Source: Variovorax sp. J22P240
GTDB taxonomy: Bacteria > Pseudomonadota > Gammaproteobacteria > Burkholderiales > Burkholderiaceae_C
DNA: 64,000 bases
Assembly (NCBI RefSeq): GCF_030316855.1
Contig: NZ_JASZYR010000005.1
Coordinates: 1-64,000 of the forward strand
Direction: 5' to 3'
Shown: positions 48,143-58,188 of the stretch, one piece after another
Position numbering within the stretch: position 1 is the stretch's first letter
Layout of the letters: every line of letters begins with the position of its first letter
The notes under the pieces: model-generated
What the model saw: the letters and a program-made list of their open reading frames with translations, nothing else
Databases searched by the model: none
What the model was told of the DNA's origin: nothing
Made by a program: the position numbers and the translations under genes

Positions 48143-49785
48143 AGCAGTTCGCCGCGCTCTACCGTGAGCTGGACGCGACCACTTCAAGCCTGGCGAAGCA
48201 GGCGGCCCTGCAGCGCTATTTGCAGAGCGCCGCGCCAGAGGATGCCGCTTGGGCCGTGTACTTTCTCTCCGGCGGAAAGCCGCGGCAACTCGTTCCCTCC
48301 AAGTTGCTGCGGCTGCTGGCGCAAGAGGCCGCAGGCTTGCCCGAGTGGCTCTTCGACGAAAGCTACGAGGCCGTCGGCGACCTGGCCGAGACCATCTCGC
48401 TCTTGCTGCCCCCGCCCGACGAAACGCACGACCTCGGGCTTGCGGCCTGGATCGAGCAACATCTCCTGCCCTTGCGAAAGACCCCGCCCGATGCACTGGC
48501 GGACGCCCTGCGTTCGCAATGGAAGCGACTGGCCGCGGAAGAGCGGCTGGTGTACTTCAAGCTCATCACCGGCGGCTTTCGCGTCGGCGTCTCGCGGCTG
48601 CAGGTCACTCAAGCCTTGGCGGCCGTCGGCGGGCTCGATCCCAAGCGTGTCGCGCAGCGGCTCATGGGCTACACGCACATCAGCGGCCAGCCGACGGCTG
48701 CCGACTACGCCGCATTGATCGCGCCGGAAAGCACGGGCGAACTCGATCAGCAGACGAGCGGACAGCCCTATCCCTTCTTCCTTGCGCATCCGTTCAACCT
48801 GCCTGTCGAAGCATTCCAGACCACGATCGGCCCGCCGTCGCAATGGATCATCGAATGGAAGTGGGACGGCATTCGTGCGCAACTGGTCAAGCGCGCCGGG
48901 CAAGTGTGGCTGTGGTCGCGCGGCGAGGAGCTTGTGACCGATCGCTTCCCCGAACTGGCGGTGATGGGCGAGGCGCTGCCCGAAGGCACGGTGCTCGACG
49001 GCGAGATCGTGGTGTGGCGCGACGATCGGGTGCAGCCCTTTGCCGAACTGCAGAAGCGCATCGGGCGCAAGACGCTGGGCCCGAAGCTGCTGCGCGAGAT
49101 CCCCGTCGTGCTGCTGGCCTATGACCTGCTCGAATGGCAGGGGCGCGACCTGCGCGCGCTGCCGCAGCAGGAGCGCCGGGTGCAGCTCGACGATCTACTC
49201 GCCGACGCGCAGCACCCGTCGCTCCTTGCCAGCCCGATGCTGCACGGAGCAAGCTGGGACGATTTCGCACGCCAGCGCGAAGCCGCTCGCTCGATGGGCG
49301 TCGAGGGGATGATGCTCAAGCAACGCCATGCGCTCTACGGCGTCGGCCGCACGAAGGACGTGGGCGTGTGGTGGAAGTGGAAGATCGACCCGCTCTCCGT
49401 CGACGCCGTGCTGGTCTATGCCCAGCGCGGCCACGGCCGTCGCGCGAGCCTCTACAGCGACTACACCTTCGCCGTGTGGGACGGGCCGTCCGAAGCCGGG
49501 GATCGCAAGCTCGTTCCCTTCGCGAAGGCCTACTCGGGGTTGACCGATGCCGAGATGGCGCGCGTGGATGCGGTGATCCGCAAGACCACCGTGGAGAGCT
49601 TCGGCCCGGTCCGCAGCGTGCGTCCGACGCTGGTGTTCGAACTGGGCTTCGAAGGCATCGCGCGAAGCACCCGGCACAAGAGCGGCATCGCGGTGCGCTT
49701 TCCGCGCATGCTGCGCTGGCGGGAGGACAAGCCTGTGGAAGAAGCCGATACCCTGCAAACGCTCGCCGCGCTGCTTCCCTCATGA
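48139..49785 (+). CDS. ATP-dependent DNA ligase of the repair cassette
   Basis: The 548-residue product joins nicks using ATP. The adenylated Lys is Lys241 in [14 protein letters not shown] (KxDG as KWDG). [31 protein letters not shown] and [20 protein letters not shown] are the following nucleotidyl-transferase motifs. The N-terminal 230 residues form a DNA-binding domain ([20 protein letters not shown]). It is coupled to the exonuclease and helicase genes by 4-base overlaps. The main replicative ligase would be a separate NAD-dependent enzyme. Confidence 0.94.
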   Translation: MKQFAALYRELDATTSSLAKQAALQRYLQSAAPEDAAWAVYFLSGGKPRQLVPSKLLRLLAQEAAGLPEWLFDESYEAVGDLAETISLLLPPPDETHDLGLAAWIEQHLLPLRKTPPDALADALRSQWKRLAAEERLVYFKLITGGFRVGVSRLQVTQALAAVGGLDPKRVAQRLMGYTHISGQPTAADYAALIAPESTGELDQQTSGQPYPFFLAHPFNLPVEAFQTTIGPPSQWIIEWKWDGIRAQLVKRAGQVWLWSRGEELVTDRFPELAVMGEALPEGTVLDGEIVVWRDDRVQPFAELQKRIGRKTLGPKLLREIPVVLLAYDLLEWQGRDLRALPQQERRVQLDDLLADAQHPSLLASPMLHGASWDDFARQREAARSMGVEGMMLKQRHALYGVGRTKDVGVWWKWKIDPLSVDAVLVYAQRGHGRRASLYSDYTFAVWDGPSEAGDRKLVPFAKAYSGLTDAEMARVDAVIRKTTVESFGPVRSVRPTLVFELGFEGIARSTRHKSGIAVRFPRMLRWREDKPVEEADTLQTLAALLPS

Positions 49786-52427
49786 AGATCACGAAGCGCG
49801 CACTGGACGAGTGGTTCGCCGCGCGCGGCTGGAAACCCTTCAAGTTTCAGCGTCAAGTGTGGAAGGCCATCGCGGACGGTCATTCGGGTTTGTTGCACGC
49901 GACCACGGGTGCCGGCAAGACCTACGCGGTCTGGCTCGGTGCGCTGCTCGCGTTTGCGGGCGAGGCGAAGGAGCGGCGCACCGGCGCTCGCCACGCGCCG
50001 CCGCTCACCGTGCTCTGGCTGACGCCGATGCGCGCGCTGGCGGCCGACACCTTGCGCGCCTTGCAGCAGGCCCTGGACGGCTTCGGTGCAGAGGCGCACG
50101 CCTGGAGCGCCGGTGCACGAAGCGGCGATACCAGCGCGGCCGAACGCAGCGCACAGAACCAGCGGCTTCCCACCGTGCTGGTGACCACGCCGGAGAGCTT
50201 GTCGCTGCTGCTCTCGCGCGCCGACGCGAAGGAAGTGCTCGGTACTCTGCGCATGGTGGTCGTCGATGAATGGCATGAACTGCTCGGCAGCAAGCGCGGC
50301 GTGCAGGTGCAGCTTGCGTTGGCTCGACTGAGGCGCTGGAACGCAGGGCTTCGCGTGTGGGGCATGTCGGCCACTCTGGGCAATCTGGATGAGGCGATGC
50401 GCACGCTGCTGGGCAGCGAGCCGGGCGTGCTGGTGCAGGGCGAAGTGCCCAAGACGCTGGTCATCGATTCGCTGCTGCCCGGCCGCGCCGAGCGATTTCC
50501 GTGGGGCGGGCACCTGGGTCTCACGATGCTGCAGCAGGTCATCGACGAGATCGCGGCCAGCACCACCACGCTGGTCTTCACAAACACGCGCTCCCAATCG
50601 GAGATCTGGTATCAGGCGATGCTCGAAGCGCGGCCGGACTGGGCCGGGCAGATCGCGCTGCATCACGGCTCGCTCGATCGTGCCGTCCGCGAATGGGTCG
50701 AGCTTGGCCTGAAGAACGGCGAACTGCGTGCGGTGGTCTGCACGTCGAGCCTGGACCTGGGCGTGGACTTCCTGCCGGTCGAGCGCGTGCTGCAGATCGG
50801 TTCGCCCAAGGGCGTGGCGCGACTGCTGCAGCGCGCGGGGCGCTCGGGCCATGCGCCGGGGCGGCCGTCGCGGATCACGCTGGTGCCGACCCACAGCATC
50901 GAAATCGTGGAAGGCGCGGCTGCACGCGCCGCGATCGCGGCCGGCCACATCGAGGCCAGGACTTCGCCAGAGCAGCCGCTGGATGTGCTGGTCCAGCACA
51001 TGGTGACGATCGCGCTGGGCGGCGGTTTCCTGCCCGATGCGCTGTACGACGAGGTGCTTGAGACCGTCGCCTATGCCAACTTGTCGCGCGAGAGCTGGCA
51101 GTGGTGCCTGGATTTCGTGTCGCAAGGCGGTCCATCGCTCTCGGCCTATCCGGACTACCGACGCGCCGTGCCTGATGCGGCGGGCGTCTGGCGTGTGCCC
51201 GATGCACGGCTCGCGCGTCGCCATCGGTCGAACATCGGAACCATCGTGAGCGATGCGAGCATGTCGGTGCAGTTCGTCAGCGGCGGCAAGATCGGCAGCG
51301 TGGAGGAGGGCTTCGTCGCGCGGCTGAAGCCCGGCGACTGCTTTCTGTTCGGCGGACGCCTGCTGGAACTGGTCCGCATCCACGACATGACGGCCTGGGT
51401 CCGGCGCGCGAGCGGAAAGCGGCCCGCCGTGCCGCGCTGGAATGGTGGGCGCATGCCGCTGTCGAGCACGCTGGCCGATGCCGTGGTGCAGCAGCTCGCG
51501 CTCGCCGGCGAAGGCCGCTACGACACGGCCGAACTCCGGTGCGTGCGCCCCTTGCTCGACATCCAGCAGCGCTGGTCCGCGCTCCCGACGCCGCAGACAC
51601 TGCTCGCAGAAGTGCTGAGGACGCGGGAGGGATGGCACCTGTTCCTCTACCCGTTCGCCGGGCGACCCGTGCACCTGGGCCTCGCGAACCTCATTGCGTG
51701 GCGCGTTGCGCAGCACGAGCCGCGCACCTTCTCGATCGCGGTGAACGATTACGGCTTCGAACTGCTGAGCGCGACGGAAGTCGACTGGCCGACCCTGCTG
51801 CCGCAGGTGCTCGTGGCCGGACATGACGCCCAGGCGCTGGAGGCCATCGCGCAGCATGACGAGCGCACGGCGCTGCTGCACGAGGTGCTCGCGTCGCTGA
51901 ACGCGAGCGAGCTCGCACGGCGGCGCTTCCGCGAGATAGCCCGGGTGTCCGGCCTCATCTTCCAGAGCTTTCCGGGTGAAAGACGGAGCAACAAGCAGCT
52001 TCAGGCGTCGTCCTCGCTGTTCTACGAGGTGTTTCGCAAGTACGACCCGGCGAATCGCCTGCTGCAGCAGGCCGAGGAGGAACTGCTCGCGCAGGAACTG
52101 GAAATCGGCCGCCTCCGTGCCAGCCTCTTGCGCATGGCGACGCAGCGGCTGGTCGTGCAATCGCCGACACGTCCCACGCCCTTTGCCTTTCCGTTGATGG
52201 TGGAGCGATTCCGAGAAAAGCTCTCCAACGAAAGCGTGGCGGACCGCATCGCGCGCATGGTGCAGCAACTGGAGACGGCCGCGGGCGGTGCGATGCAAGT
52301 CGGCGATGCGGAACAGGTCAGGGAGACGCTGCGCTTCGGCCAGGAGCAGACGTCGGACGCGAACGCGCCCGGGGACGCGGCTTCGCACAGAAAGCGCAAG
52401 GCCTCCCGGCCGCTTCCTCCGCTGTGA
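49782..52427 (+). CDS. Ligase-associated Lhr-type DEXH helicase
   Basis: The 881-residue product has the ATPase core with Walker A TTGAGKT at residues 41-47, Walker [18 protein letters not shown] and motif [11 protein letters not shown], and a second RecA domain ([31 protein letters not shown] with the arginine fingers). A winged-helix and Lhr-core domain follow. It is the helicase part of the Lhr-Lig-Exo-Pe cluster and translocates on single strands. I chose the ATG at 49782, overlapping the ligase stop; the frame is open further upstream within the ligase gene. Confidence 0.93.
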   Translation: MKITKRALDEWFAARGWKPFKFQRQVWKAIADGHSGLLHATTGAGKTYAVWLGALLAFAGEAKERRTGARHAPPLTVLWLTPMRALAADTLRALQQALDGFGAEAHAWSAGARSGDTSAAERSAQNQRLPTVLVTTPESLSLLLSRADAKEVLGTLRMVVVDEWHELLGSKRGVQVQLALARLRRWNAGLRVWGMSATLGNLDEAMRTLLGSEPGVLVQGEVPKTLVIDSLLPGRAERFPWGGHLGLTMLQQVIDEIAASTTTLVFTNTRSQSEIWYQAMLEARPDWAGQIALHHGSLDRAVREWVELGLKNGELRAVVCTSSLDLGVDFLPVERVLQIGSPKGVARLLQRAGRSGHAPGRPSRITLVPTHSIEIVEGAAARAAIAAGHIEARTSPEQPLDVLVQHMVTIALGGGFLPDALYDEVLETVAYANLSRESWQWCLDFVSQGGPSLSAYPDYRRAVPDAAGVWRVPDARLARRHRSNIGTIVSDASMSVQFVSGGKIGSVEEGFVARLKPGDCFLFGGRLLELVRIHDMTAWVRRASGKRPAVPRWNGGRMPLSSTLADAVVQQLALAGEGRYDTAELRCVRPLLDIQQRWSALPTPQTLLAEVLRTREGWHLFLYPFAGRPVHLGLANLIAWRVAQHEPRTFSIAVNDYGFELLSATEVDWPTLLPQVLVAGHDAQALEAIAQHDERTALLHEVLASLNASELARRRFREIARVSGLIFQSFPGERRSNKQLQASSSLFYEVFRKYDPANRLLQQAEEELLAQELEIGRLRASLLRMATQRLVVQSPTRPTPFAFPLMVERFREKLSNESVADRIARMVQQLETAAGGAMQVGDAEQVRETLRFGQEQTSDANAPGDAASHRKRKASRPLPPL

Positions 52428-52464
52428 GCCGGCTGGGCATCCCGGCATCTGGGAAACTCGAAGC

Positions 52465-53127
52465 GTGATCTCCACCCCGAAAGCCTGCCGCGTCGAACTG
52501 GCGGGCCAACAGATCGAACTCCTGCCCGACCCGGCCCTGTGGTGGCCGGCCGAACGTGTGCTGTTCATCGCCGATCTCCACCTGGGCAAGGCGGCCACCT
52601 ACCGTGCGCTCGGCCAGCCGGTGCCCAGCGGCACCACGCAAGCGAATCTGGCGCGCCTCGATCGGCTGATCGATCGCCATGCGCCGGGCGAGATCGTGTT
52701 CCTCGGGGACTTCCTGCACGCCGCCCAGGCTCGCACATCGCAGTTGCTGGCCGCGGTCGAGGCATGGCGTGACCGGCATCCGGCGCTGGCCTGTACGCTG
52801 GTGCGGGGCAATCACGACAGCCGCGCCGGCGACCCACCCGCCTCGCTGCGAATCGGCGTCGTGGACGAGCCGCATCCCGTCGGGCCGTTCGCCGCCTGCC
52901 ATCACCCTCAGCAACAGCCCGCGCGCTTCGTGCTGGCGGGCCATGTCCATCCGACCTTGAAGTTGCACGGACGCGGTCGCGACAGCGTGCGACTGCCGTG
53001 CTTCGTGCAGGAGGGCGATCAGCTGATACTGCCTGCCTTCGGCGAGTTCACCGGTGGCTGGCGGGTCGATGCCGCACCGGATCGCCGTTTCTATGCGGTC
53101 GGCGGTGATGCCGTATGGAAGGTGTGA
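52465..53127 (+). CDS. pdeM: Ligase-associated endonuclease/phosphoesterase PdeM
   Basis: The 220-residue product is a calcineurin-like phosphoesterase with metal-site motifs LFIADLHLGKAATYRAL, VFLGDFLHA, LVRGNHDSRAG and LAGHVHPTLKL. It is the Pe component of the four-gene repair cassette, probably a Mn-dependent DNA-end phosphodiesterase. Start at GTG (52465); the frame is open upstream but inside the helicase gene, and the leader is only 37 bases. It is the last gene of the cassette. Confidence 0.88.
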   Translation: MISTPKACRVELAGQQIELLPDPALWWPAERVLFIADLHLGKAATYRALGQPVPSGTTQANLARLDRLIDRHAPGEIVFLGDFLHAAQARTSQLLAAVEAWRDRHPALACTLVRGNHDSRAGDPPASLRIGVVDEPHPVGPFAACHHPQQQPARFVLAGHVHPTLKLHGRGRDSVRLPCFVQEGDQLILPAFGEFTGGWRVDAAPDRRFYAVGGDAVWKV

Positions 53128-53137
53128 AATCGATGTG

Positions 53138-53143
53138 CAAAAT
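53138..53143 (+). promoter_or_regulatory. CAAAAT box for a leaderless transcript
   Basis: CAAAAT ends six bases before the ATG at 53150, inside GCAAAATGGCCCCATGGAC. The same string with one change precedes the gene at 58201 with the same spacing. A -10 at this place would start RNA at the A of the ATG. No -35 and no ribosome site are seen. Confidence 0.4.
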
Positions 53144-53149
53144 GGCCCC

Positions 53150-53725
53150 ATGGACAACCCTGGCGAAGTGAACCCCGGCGTGGATCTGCGCGAGCACGCC
53201 GTTTACCTGTTGACGGAAATCGCGCCGATGGCCGACATGGCGTTCGAAGAGGCGCGCGTCGTGGTCGATGCCATGCGGCCCGTGCACGTGCTGGCCGACA
53301 CACTCCTGTTTCAAGAAGGGGATGCGGTCGGCAACGACTACATGGTCCTCGTGCTGGAGGGCCAGGTCCGCGCGGAGACGAGCACCGGCATGCCGGGCGA
53401 GGACGTGGTGATCTCCGTCATCGGTCCGGGCAGCCTGATCGGCGAGATGGGCGTCATCGACGGTGGCCCGCGCTCGGCGAGCTGCACGGCGATCACCGAC
53501 GTCAAGATGGGCGTGCTCTCGCGCGCCGCTCTCATGACGCTGATCGCGGAACACCCTGCCGCGGCGGCGCGCCTGATGCTGGGCTTGTCCAAGGGGCTCG
53601 CCGAGCGGCTGCGCGAAAGCAATCGTCGGCTGCGCACGGTCTCGCAGGTTACGCGCGCCTTGCAGTCCGAACTGGACGCGGCGCACTCGGTGAACCGCAG
53701 GCTGCTCGATTCGCAGGATCTCTGA
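53150..53725 (+). CDS. Cyclic-nucleotide-binding domain protein without HTH
   Basis: The 191-residue product has a CAP_ED / cNMP-binding domain (residues ~30-150) with the phosphate-binding cassette PGSLIGEMGVIDGGPRSASC and a helical C-terminus (KGLAERLRESNRRLRTVSQ, RALQSELDAAHS) that could be a coiled coil. No helix-turn-helix follows, so it is not a CRP-type regulator; it may be a sensor or anchor. It follows the DNA repair cassette by 22 bases but has its own possible leaderless promoter. It faces the TPM gene tail to tail. Confidence 0.8.
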   Translation: MDNPGEVNPGVDLREHAVYLLTEIAPMADMAFEEARVVVDAMRPVHVLADTLLFQEGDAVGNDYMVLVLEGQVRAETSTGMPGEDVVISVIGPGSLIGEMGVIDGGPRSASCTAITDVKMGVLSRAALMTLIAEHPAAAARLMLGLSKGLAERLRESNRRLRTVSQVTRALQSELDAAHSVNRRLLDSQDL

Positions 53726-53737
53726 AGTCTCTCCGCC

Positions 53738-54256
53738 TCAGAGCACCACGGGCTCGTCAGGCAGTTCGTTGCTGTCGGCCTGGCCTTCGGCGAGCGGAAA
53801 GTGCTCGACCAGCAGCGCCGAGACTTCTTCGAGTGCCTGGGTGAGGCCGTCCTCGAAGCGCCCGTCGCGGAAAGCCGCGCCCATGCGTTGCGCCATCGCG
53901 GCCCACTGGTCATCGCTCACGCGCGCGTCGATGCCGCGGTCCGCCACGATTTCGATCGCGTGCTCGGCGAGCAGCAGGTAGATCAGCACGCCGTTGTTGT
54001 CCTCGGTGTCCCACACGCGTAGCTTGCCGAACAGCGTGATCGCGCGTTCGCGCGGCCGTGCGTCGCGCCACAGGTAGGACGTCGGCAGTCCGGCCTCGAC
54101 GCAGATGCGGATCTCGCCGCTGTGCCGCCGCTCGCTCGCGCCGACGCGGCGCTCCAGGCGTTCGAGCAGATCGGGCGGCAAGGCGCGGCGCACCTCGGCT
54201 TCGTCGACCCAACGATGGCGCCAGAGCCGCGCGAGACGGGAAAGCATCGATGCCAT
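53738..54256 (-). CDS. TPM-domain protein (TLP18.3/Psb32 family)
   Basis: The 172-residue product has the TPM domain with RRVGASERRHSGEIRICVEA, ARPRERAITLFGKLRVWDTE, and NNGVLIYLLLAEHAIEIVAD. No signal peptide is clear. The start at 54256 was chosen because a GGGAG site is 10 bases away; a GTG at 54262 overlapping the previous stop by 4 bases is a close rival. It is last in a LemA-TPM-TPM cluster. The role of the family in bacteria is not known. Confidence 0.85.
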   Translation of the reverse strand: MASMLSRLARLWRHRWVDEAEVRRALPPDLLERLERRVGASERRHSGEIRICVEAGLPTSYLWRDARPRERAITLFGKLRVWDTEDNNGVLIYLLLAEHAIEIVADRGIDARVSDDQWAAMAQRMGAAFRDGRFEDGLTQALEEVSALLVEHFPLAEGQADSNELPDEPVVL

Positions 54257-54258
54257 GG

Positions 54259-55218
54259 TCACCAGTCTCCCGAGGCGCCACCGCCACCAAAGTCACCGCC
54301 GCCACCGGAACTGAATCCTCCGCCCGAGGAACCGCCGCCCCAGCCTCCACCGCCGCCGCGTCCTGCGCCCCAGCCGCCCAGTCCGCCGCCCAGTGCGCCG
54401 CCCAGTGCACCCCCACCCAAGCCGCCGCCGCGCCGCCCGGCGCCAGCGCCGAAGGCCATCGACAGCAGGGTGAAGAGCAGGGCGCCCAGGCCGGCCAGCA
54501 CCGCGATCACGATGCTGGACGTCAGCACCATCACGACGACCCCGGTAAGCCCGCCCATCGCGAGCGAGCCCGGGATCTTCCCGAGGATGCGGCGCGCGAT
54601 CGGCCCGCCCACCAGCACGGCGATGAAGAAGAACACCGCGAGGTCCTGCCAGTTGAATCCCTCGCTGCCGCCGCGGCCGTCGCTGAAGTCACCGCCGCGC
54701 GCATCCACCTCGGGCAGCGCCTCGCCCTTGACCCTTGCAATGAGCTGGTCGGCCGCGGCGTCGAGCCCGCCGGCGAAGTCGTTCTGCCGGAAGCGCGGCT
54801 TCATCGCGTCATCGATGATGTGCGCGGCCGCGAGGTCGGGCACCGCGCCCTCCAGCGACTTCGCGACCTCGATGCGCATCTTGCGGTCGTTCTTGGCGAC
54901 CACCACGAGGATGCCGTCGCCGACCTGCTTGCGGCCGATCTTCCATTCGTTGCCGACCCGGTTGGCGTAGCTCGCGATGTCCTCGGGCTGCGTGGTCGCG
55001 ACCATCAGCATCACGATCTGCGAACCCTTCTGCTGCTCGAAAGCCTGCAGCTTGGCTTCGAGCGCCGCGCGCTGCGCTGCGCTCAGCGTGCCCGTCTGGT
55101 CGATGACGCGCGCGTTGAGCGCGGGCACCGGCAGCAGATCCTGCGCGTGCGCACCGAAGAGCGCGCACGCCAGCAGCAGAAAGGCCGTCAGCGCGTGCCG
55201 GAAGCGGACAGCCGTCAT
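54259..55218 (-). CDS. TPM-domain membrane protein (YgcG family) with Gly-rich tail
   Basis: The 319-residue product has a signal peptide (HALTAFLLLACALFGAHAQ), a TPM domain (VIDQTGTLSAAQRAALEAKL, QIVMLMVATTQPEDIASYAN, VGDGILVVVAKNDRKMRIEV), two membrane segments at about 200-260, and a 60-residue Gly-rich end with GGGG, GWGGG and GGDFGG runs. The Gly tail may be a low-complexity membrane-near segment. It is between LemA and the second TPM gene in the same direction. Confidence 0.9.
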   Translation of the reverse strand: MTAVRFRHALTAFLLLACALFGAHAQDLLPVPALNARVIDQTGTLSAAQRAALEAKLQAFEQQKGSQIVMLMVATTQPEDIASYANRVGNEWKIGRKQVGDGILVVVAKNDRKMRIEVAKSLEGAVPDLAAAHIIDDAMKPRFRQNDFAGGLDAAADQLIARVKGEALPEVDARGGDFSDGRGGSEGFNWQDLAVFFFIAVLVGGPIARRILGKIPGSLAMGGLTGVVVMVLTSSIVIAVLAGLGALLFTLLSMAFGAGAGRRGGGLGGGALGGALGGGLGGWGAGRGGGGGWGGGSSGGGFSSGGGGDFGGGGASGDW

Positions 55219-55236
55219 GGCGGGTCGCTGCTGCGC

Positions 55237-55833
55237 CTACTTCTTGGGCGCGTTGAAATCGACCGTCGGCGGCGTCGAGATCTGGGCTTCGTTCTGCACC
55301 GTGAAGTTGGGCTTGGGGTCGTAGCTGAACACCTTGGCCGTCAGATTGGTCGGGAAGCTGCGCGCGAGCACGTTGTATTCCTGGACGGTCTTGATGTAGC
55401 GGTTGCGTGCCACGGTGATGCGGTTCTCGGTGCCTTCCAGCGTCACGCGCAGATCGCGGAAGGCCTGGTTGGCCTTGAGGTTGGGGTACTGCTCGGCCAC
55501 GACCATCAGGCGCGACAGCGCGCCCGATAGTTCACCTTGCGCCTGCTGGAACTTGTTGAAGGCCTCGGGGTTGTTGAGCGTCTCGGGCGTCACCTGGATC
55601 GAGGTGGCCTTGGCGCGCGCCTCGATGACCCTGGTGAGCGTTTCCTGCTCGAAATTGGCTTCGCCCTTGACCGTGGCGACGATGTTCGGCACCAGGTCCG
55701 CGCGGCGCTGGTATTGATTGAGCACTTCGCTCCAGGCCGACTTGCTCGCCTCGTCGAGACGTTGGAAATCGTTGTAGCCGCAGCCCGCCAGCGTCAGCGC
55801 TGCGAGGATGATCAGTAGCCAGCGTTTCACCAT
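55237..55833 (-). CDS. lemA: LemA family protein
   Basis: The 198-residue product has a lipoprotein-like N-terminus (RWLLIILAALTLAGCGYND, Cys near residue 18) and the LemA helical body: LNQYQRRADLVPNIVATVKG, ETLTRVIEARAKAT, NKFQQAQGELSGALSRLMVV. LemA and YgcG/TPM genes are commonly adjacent. The ATG at 55833 has GGGAG eight bases upstream. The function is not established. Confidence 0.92.
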   Translation of the reverse strand: MVKRWLLIILAALTLAGCGYNDFQRLDEASKSAWSEVLNQYQRRADLVPNIVATVKGEANFEQETLTRVIEARAKATSIQVTPETLNNPEAFNKFQQAQGELSGALSRLMVVAEQYPNLKANQAFRDLRVTLEGTENRITVARNRYIKTVQEYNVLARSFPTNLTAKVFSYDPKPNFTVQNEAQISTPPTVDFNAPKK

Positions 55834-55878
55834 GATGGCGCTCCCAGGTTGCGAAGTTCGCGAAGGTAGCATAGATGG

Positions 55879-56652
55879 ATGGCGGTCGACCCTCTTCAAG
55901 TCCTGCAGGCCGCGAATCGCAGGCCAGCGCCAAGCCTTGCGGCCGGCGATTCGGCGGGCACCTTGCTGATCGCCGGCGCCACCGGCGCGCTCGGCCATGA
56001 ACTGGTGCGGCGCCTTGCCGGCAGGCATCGCTTCGACCACACCCGCGTGCTGGCGCGCGAGCCCATTCGCGACGGGCTGCCGGGCGTCGAAACCGTGGTC
56101 ACGCCGAGCACTCCGATCGCGCAATGGCCGGTCCTGAAGGCCGATACCGCGTTGATCTTGTTCGAGCCGCCGCGTCTCTATTACGACCGCGAACGCGCGC
56201 TGTGGACGCCGGAGCCCGCGCAGCTGCCGGCGCTCGCCGCCTGGCTGCGCGAGTGCGGCGTGCAGACCCTGGCCGTCGTGCAGCCGCATGCACAAGGACG
56301 GCTGCCGGAAGCGCTGAAGCGCGGCCTCGCCAGCCTCGACGAACAGGCGGTCGTGGCACTCGGCATCGATCGTGTGATCCTCGTGCGCTCGGCGCAGAAG
56401 CCGGCACCGGAGCGCCTTGCCAATCCCGCCGAGCGGCTCGCCGCATGGATGCTGTCCATCGGCCGGTTCATGGTGCCGGCGAGCGAGCAGCCGGTGCGTG
56501 CGTCGAAGGTGGCCGAACTGGTCGACGTGGCGTTGCGCATCGCGCCGCCGGGCGTGCACGTCGCCGCGCCCGAATTGGTCTGGCGGGCGGCGCAGGGCGA
56601 ACTGCGCGCCGTCGTGGAAGGCTGGGTGACGCCGGCATTGCCCGCTCCATGA
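55879..56652 (+). CDS. Rossmann-fold NAD(P)-binding protein
   Basis: The 257-residue product has one clear dinucleotide-binding motif, LLIAGATGALGHELVRRLAG at residues 29-48. No catalytic Tyr-Lys pair of the SDR type is evident; it has the look of the atypical SDR / NAD-dependent epimerase relatives. It diverges from lemA by 46 bases. A substrate cannot be suggested. Confidence 0.75.
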   Translation: MAVDPLQVLQAANRRPAPSLAAGDSAGTLLIAGATGALGHELVRRLAGRHRFDHTRVLAREPIRDGLPGVETVVTPSTPIAQWPVLKADTALILFEPPRLYYDRERALWTPEPAQLPALAAWLRECGVQTLAVVQPHAQGRLPEALKRGLASLDEQAVVALGIDRVILVRSAQKPAPERLANPAERLAAWMLSIGRFMVPASEQPVRASKVAELVDVALRIAPPGVHVAAPELVWRAAQGELRAVVEGWVTPALPAP

Positions 56653-56728
56653 TGCGAAACCGCGCTACGCCGCGACACGTCGTCCTTCTCCGCCCGAGGC
56701 AAAATCGACGCATCCGACAGCACCATCC

Positions 56729-57181
56729 ATGTCCACCAAGACCAAACTCCGTGCCGCCACCGTCGGCGGCACCGCCGACGACATCGAAACGGCCTTCTAC
56801 GAGGCCTTGCAGCGCGGCGACGTCGATTCGCTGATGGACTGCTGGGCCGACGAGGAGGAAATCTTCTGCGTTCACCCCGGCGGCCCGCGCCTCGTGGGCG
56901 CCGACGCGATCCGTGGGGCGTTCGAGCACATGTTCGGCAATGGCGCCATCCATGCGACGCCGGCCCGCGTGCGCAAGGTCGAATCGCTCGCGAGCGCGGT
57001 GCACAACGTGCTGGAGCGCATCGAGGTCATCACCGCCGAAGGGCCGCGCCATGCCTTCGTGCTGGCCACCAACGTCTATCACAAGACCCCGCAAGGATGG
57101 CGGATGGTCGCCCATCACGCCAGTCCGGGCAGCGCCCAGGATCCCGGGGACACGGGCGACGCACCCCAGACCATCCACTGA
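56729..57181 (+). CDS. SnoaL/NTF2-like small protein
   Basis: The 150-residue product has the cone-shaped SnoaL/NTF2-like fold signs: DDIETAFYEALQRGDVDSLM, WADEEEIFCVHPGGPRLVG, NVYHKTPQGWRMVAHHASPG. Such proteins are isomerases, hydrolases or stress-related binding proteins; a DUF4440 member is possible. A CAAAAT box at 56700-56705 lies 23 bases before the ATG. It overlaps the next gene's start by one base. Confidence 0.82.
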   Translation: MSTKTKLRAATVGGTADDIETAFYEALQRGDVDSLMDCWADEEEIFCVHPGGPRLVGADAIRGAFEHMFGNGAIHATPARVRKVESLASAVHNVLERIEVITAEGPRHAFVLATNVYHKTPQGWRMVAHHASPGSAQDPGDTGDAPQTIH

Positions 57182-58164
57182 TGCAATACGTCGCGCCCCG
57201 TTGGTTGCCGGGCGGCAACCTGCAGACCATCTGGCCCGCGCTCTATGCGCGGCGTGTCGAGGCGCCTTTGCCCGACTACCGCCGCGAGCGCTGGACCACG
57301 CCGGACGGCGATTTCATCGACGTCGATTTTCTCGAAGCCGCTGCGCCGCGGCCGCTGGCGAGGCCGCTGTTGGTGCTGTTCCACGGCCTCGAAGGCTCGT
57401 CCCGCAGCCACTACGCCGAGGCCTTCGCCGCCTTTGCGATGGAGCGGGGCTGGGACTACGCGGTGCCGCATTTCCGTGGCTGCAGCGGCGAGCTCAATCT
57501 GGGGCCGCGTGCCTATCACTCGGGCGATTTCGAGGAAGTCGGCTGGATCCTCGCTCGGCTGCGCGCTCGGCAGGAACAGAACGGCGGCGGGTCGATGCTG
57601 GCGGCCGGCGTCTCGCTCGGCGGCAATGCGCTGATGCGCTGGGCGGAAGAGGCGGGCGGCGAGGCCTCGAAGCTGGTCAGCGCCGTCGCTTCCATCTCGG
57701 CACCGCTCGATCTCGCCGCGGGAGGCGAGGCCATCGGGCGGGGCTTCAATCGGCTGGTCTACACACGCATGTTCCTGTCGACCATGAAGCCCAAGGCACT
57801 GGCGAAGCTGGCGCAGCATCCTGGGCTTTTCGACCGCGACAAGCTCCTGGCGGCCCGGAATCTGTACGACTTCGACAACGTCTTCACGGCACCTCTGCAC
57901 GGCTTTCGCGACACGGACGACTACTGGACGCGGGGCTCGGCCAAGCCGCTTCTGCATACGATCCGCGTTCCCGCGCTCGTGGTGAACGCCGCCAACGATC
58001 CCTTCGTCCCCGCGAGCAGCCTGCCGCGCAAGGGCGAGGTCGGAAGCCACGTCACGCTATGGCAGCCCGCGCACGGCGGCCACGTCGGTTTTCCGCTCGG
58101 CTCGCCGCCAGGGCACGTCCGAGGCATGCCCGAGCGCGTCGTCGATTGGCTGGCCGGACGCTGA
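57181..58164 (+). CDS. Alpha/beta hydrolase (YheT family)
   Basis: The 327-residue product has VLFHGLEGSSRSHYAEAFAA with the oxyanion-hole region, nucleophile Ser in AAGVSLGGNALMRWAEE, and the catalytic His in WQPAHGGHVGFPLG. The N-terminal MQYVAPRWLPGGNLQTIWPA is diagnostic for the YheT subfamily. The ATG at 57181 overlaps the stop of the previous gene by one base, so they are likely coupled. The substrate is not known; esters are likely. Confidence 0.93.
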   Translation: MQYVAPRWLPGGNLQTIWPALYARRVEAPLPDYRRERWTTPDGDFIDVDFLEAAAPRPLARPLLVLFHGLEGSSRSHYAEAFAAFAMERGWDYAVPHFRGCSGELNLGPRAYHSGDFEEVGWILARLRARQEQNGGGSMLAAGVSLGGNALMRWAEEAGGEASKLVSAVASISAPLDLAAGGEAIGRGFNRLVYTRMFLSTMKPKALAKLAQHPGLFDRDKLLAARNLYDFDNVFTAPLHGFRDTDDYWTRGSAKPLLHTIRVPALVVNAANDPFVPASSLPRKGEVGSHVTLWQPAHGGHVGFPLGSPPGHVRGMPERVVDWLAGR

Positions 58165-58188
58165 TCCCCAGCCTGCTCCCGGGCGGAG

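Noticed and set aside
49530-52598. A 1022-codon open frame opposite the Lhr-type helicase
   Set aside because: The plus-strand helicase has all expected motifs; the antisense frame has none.
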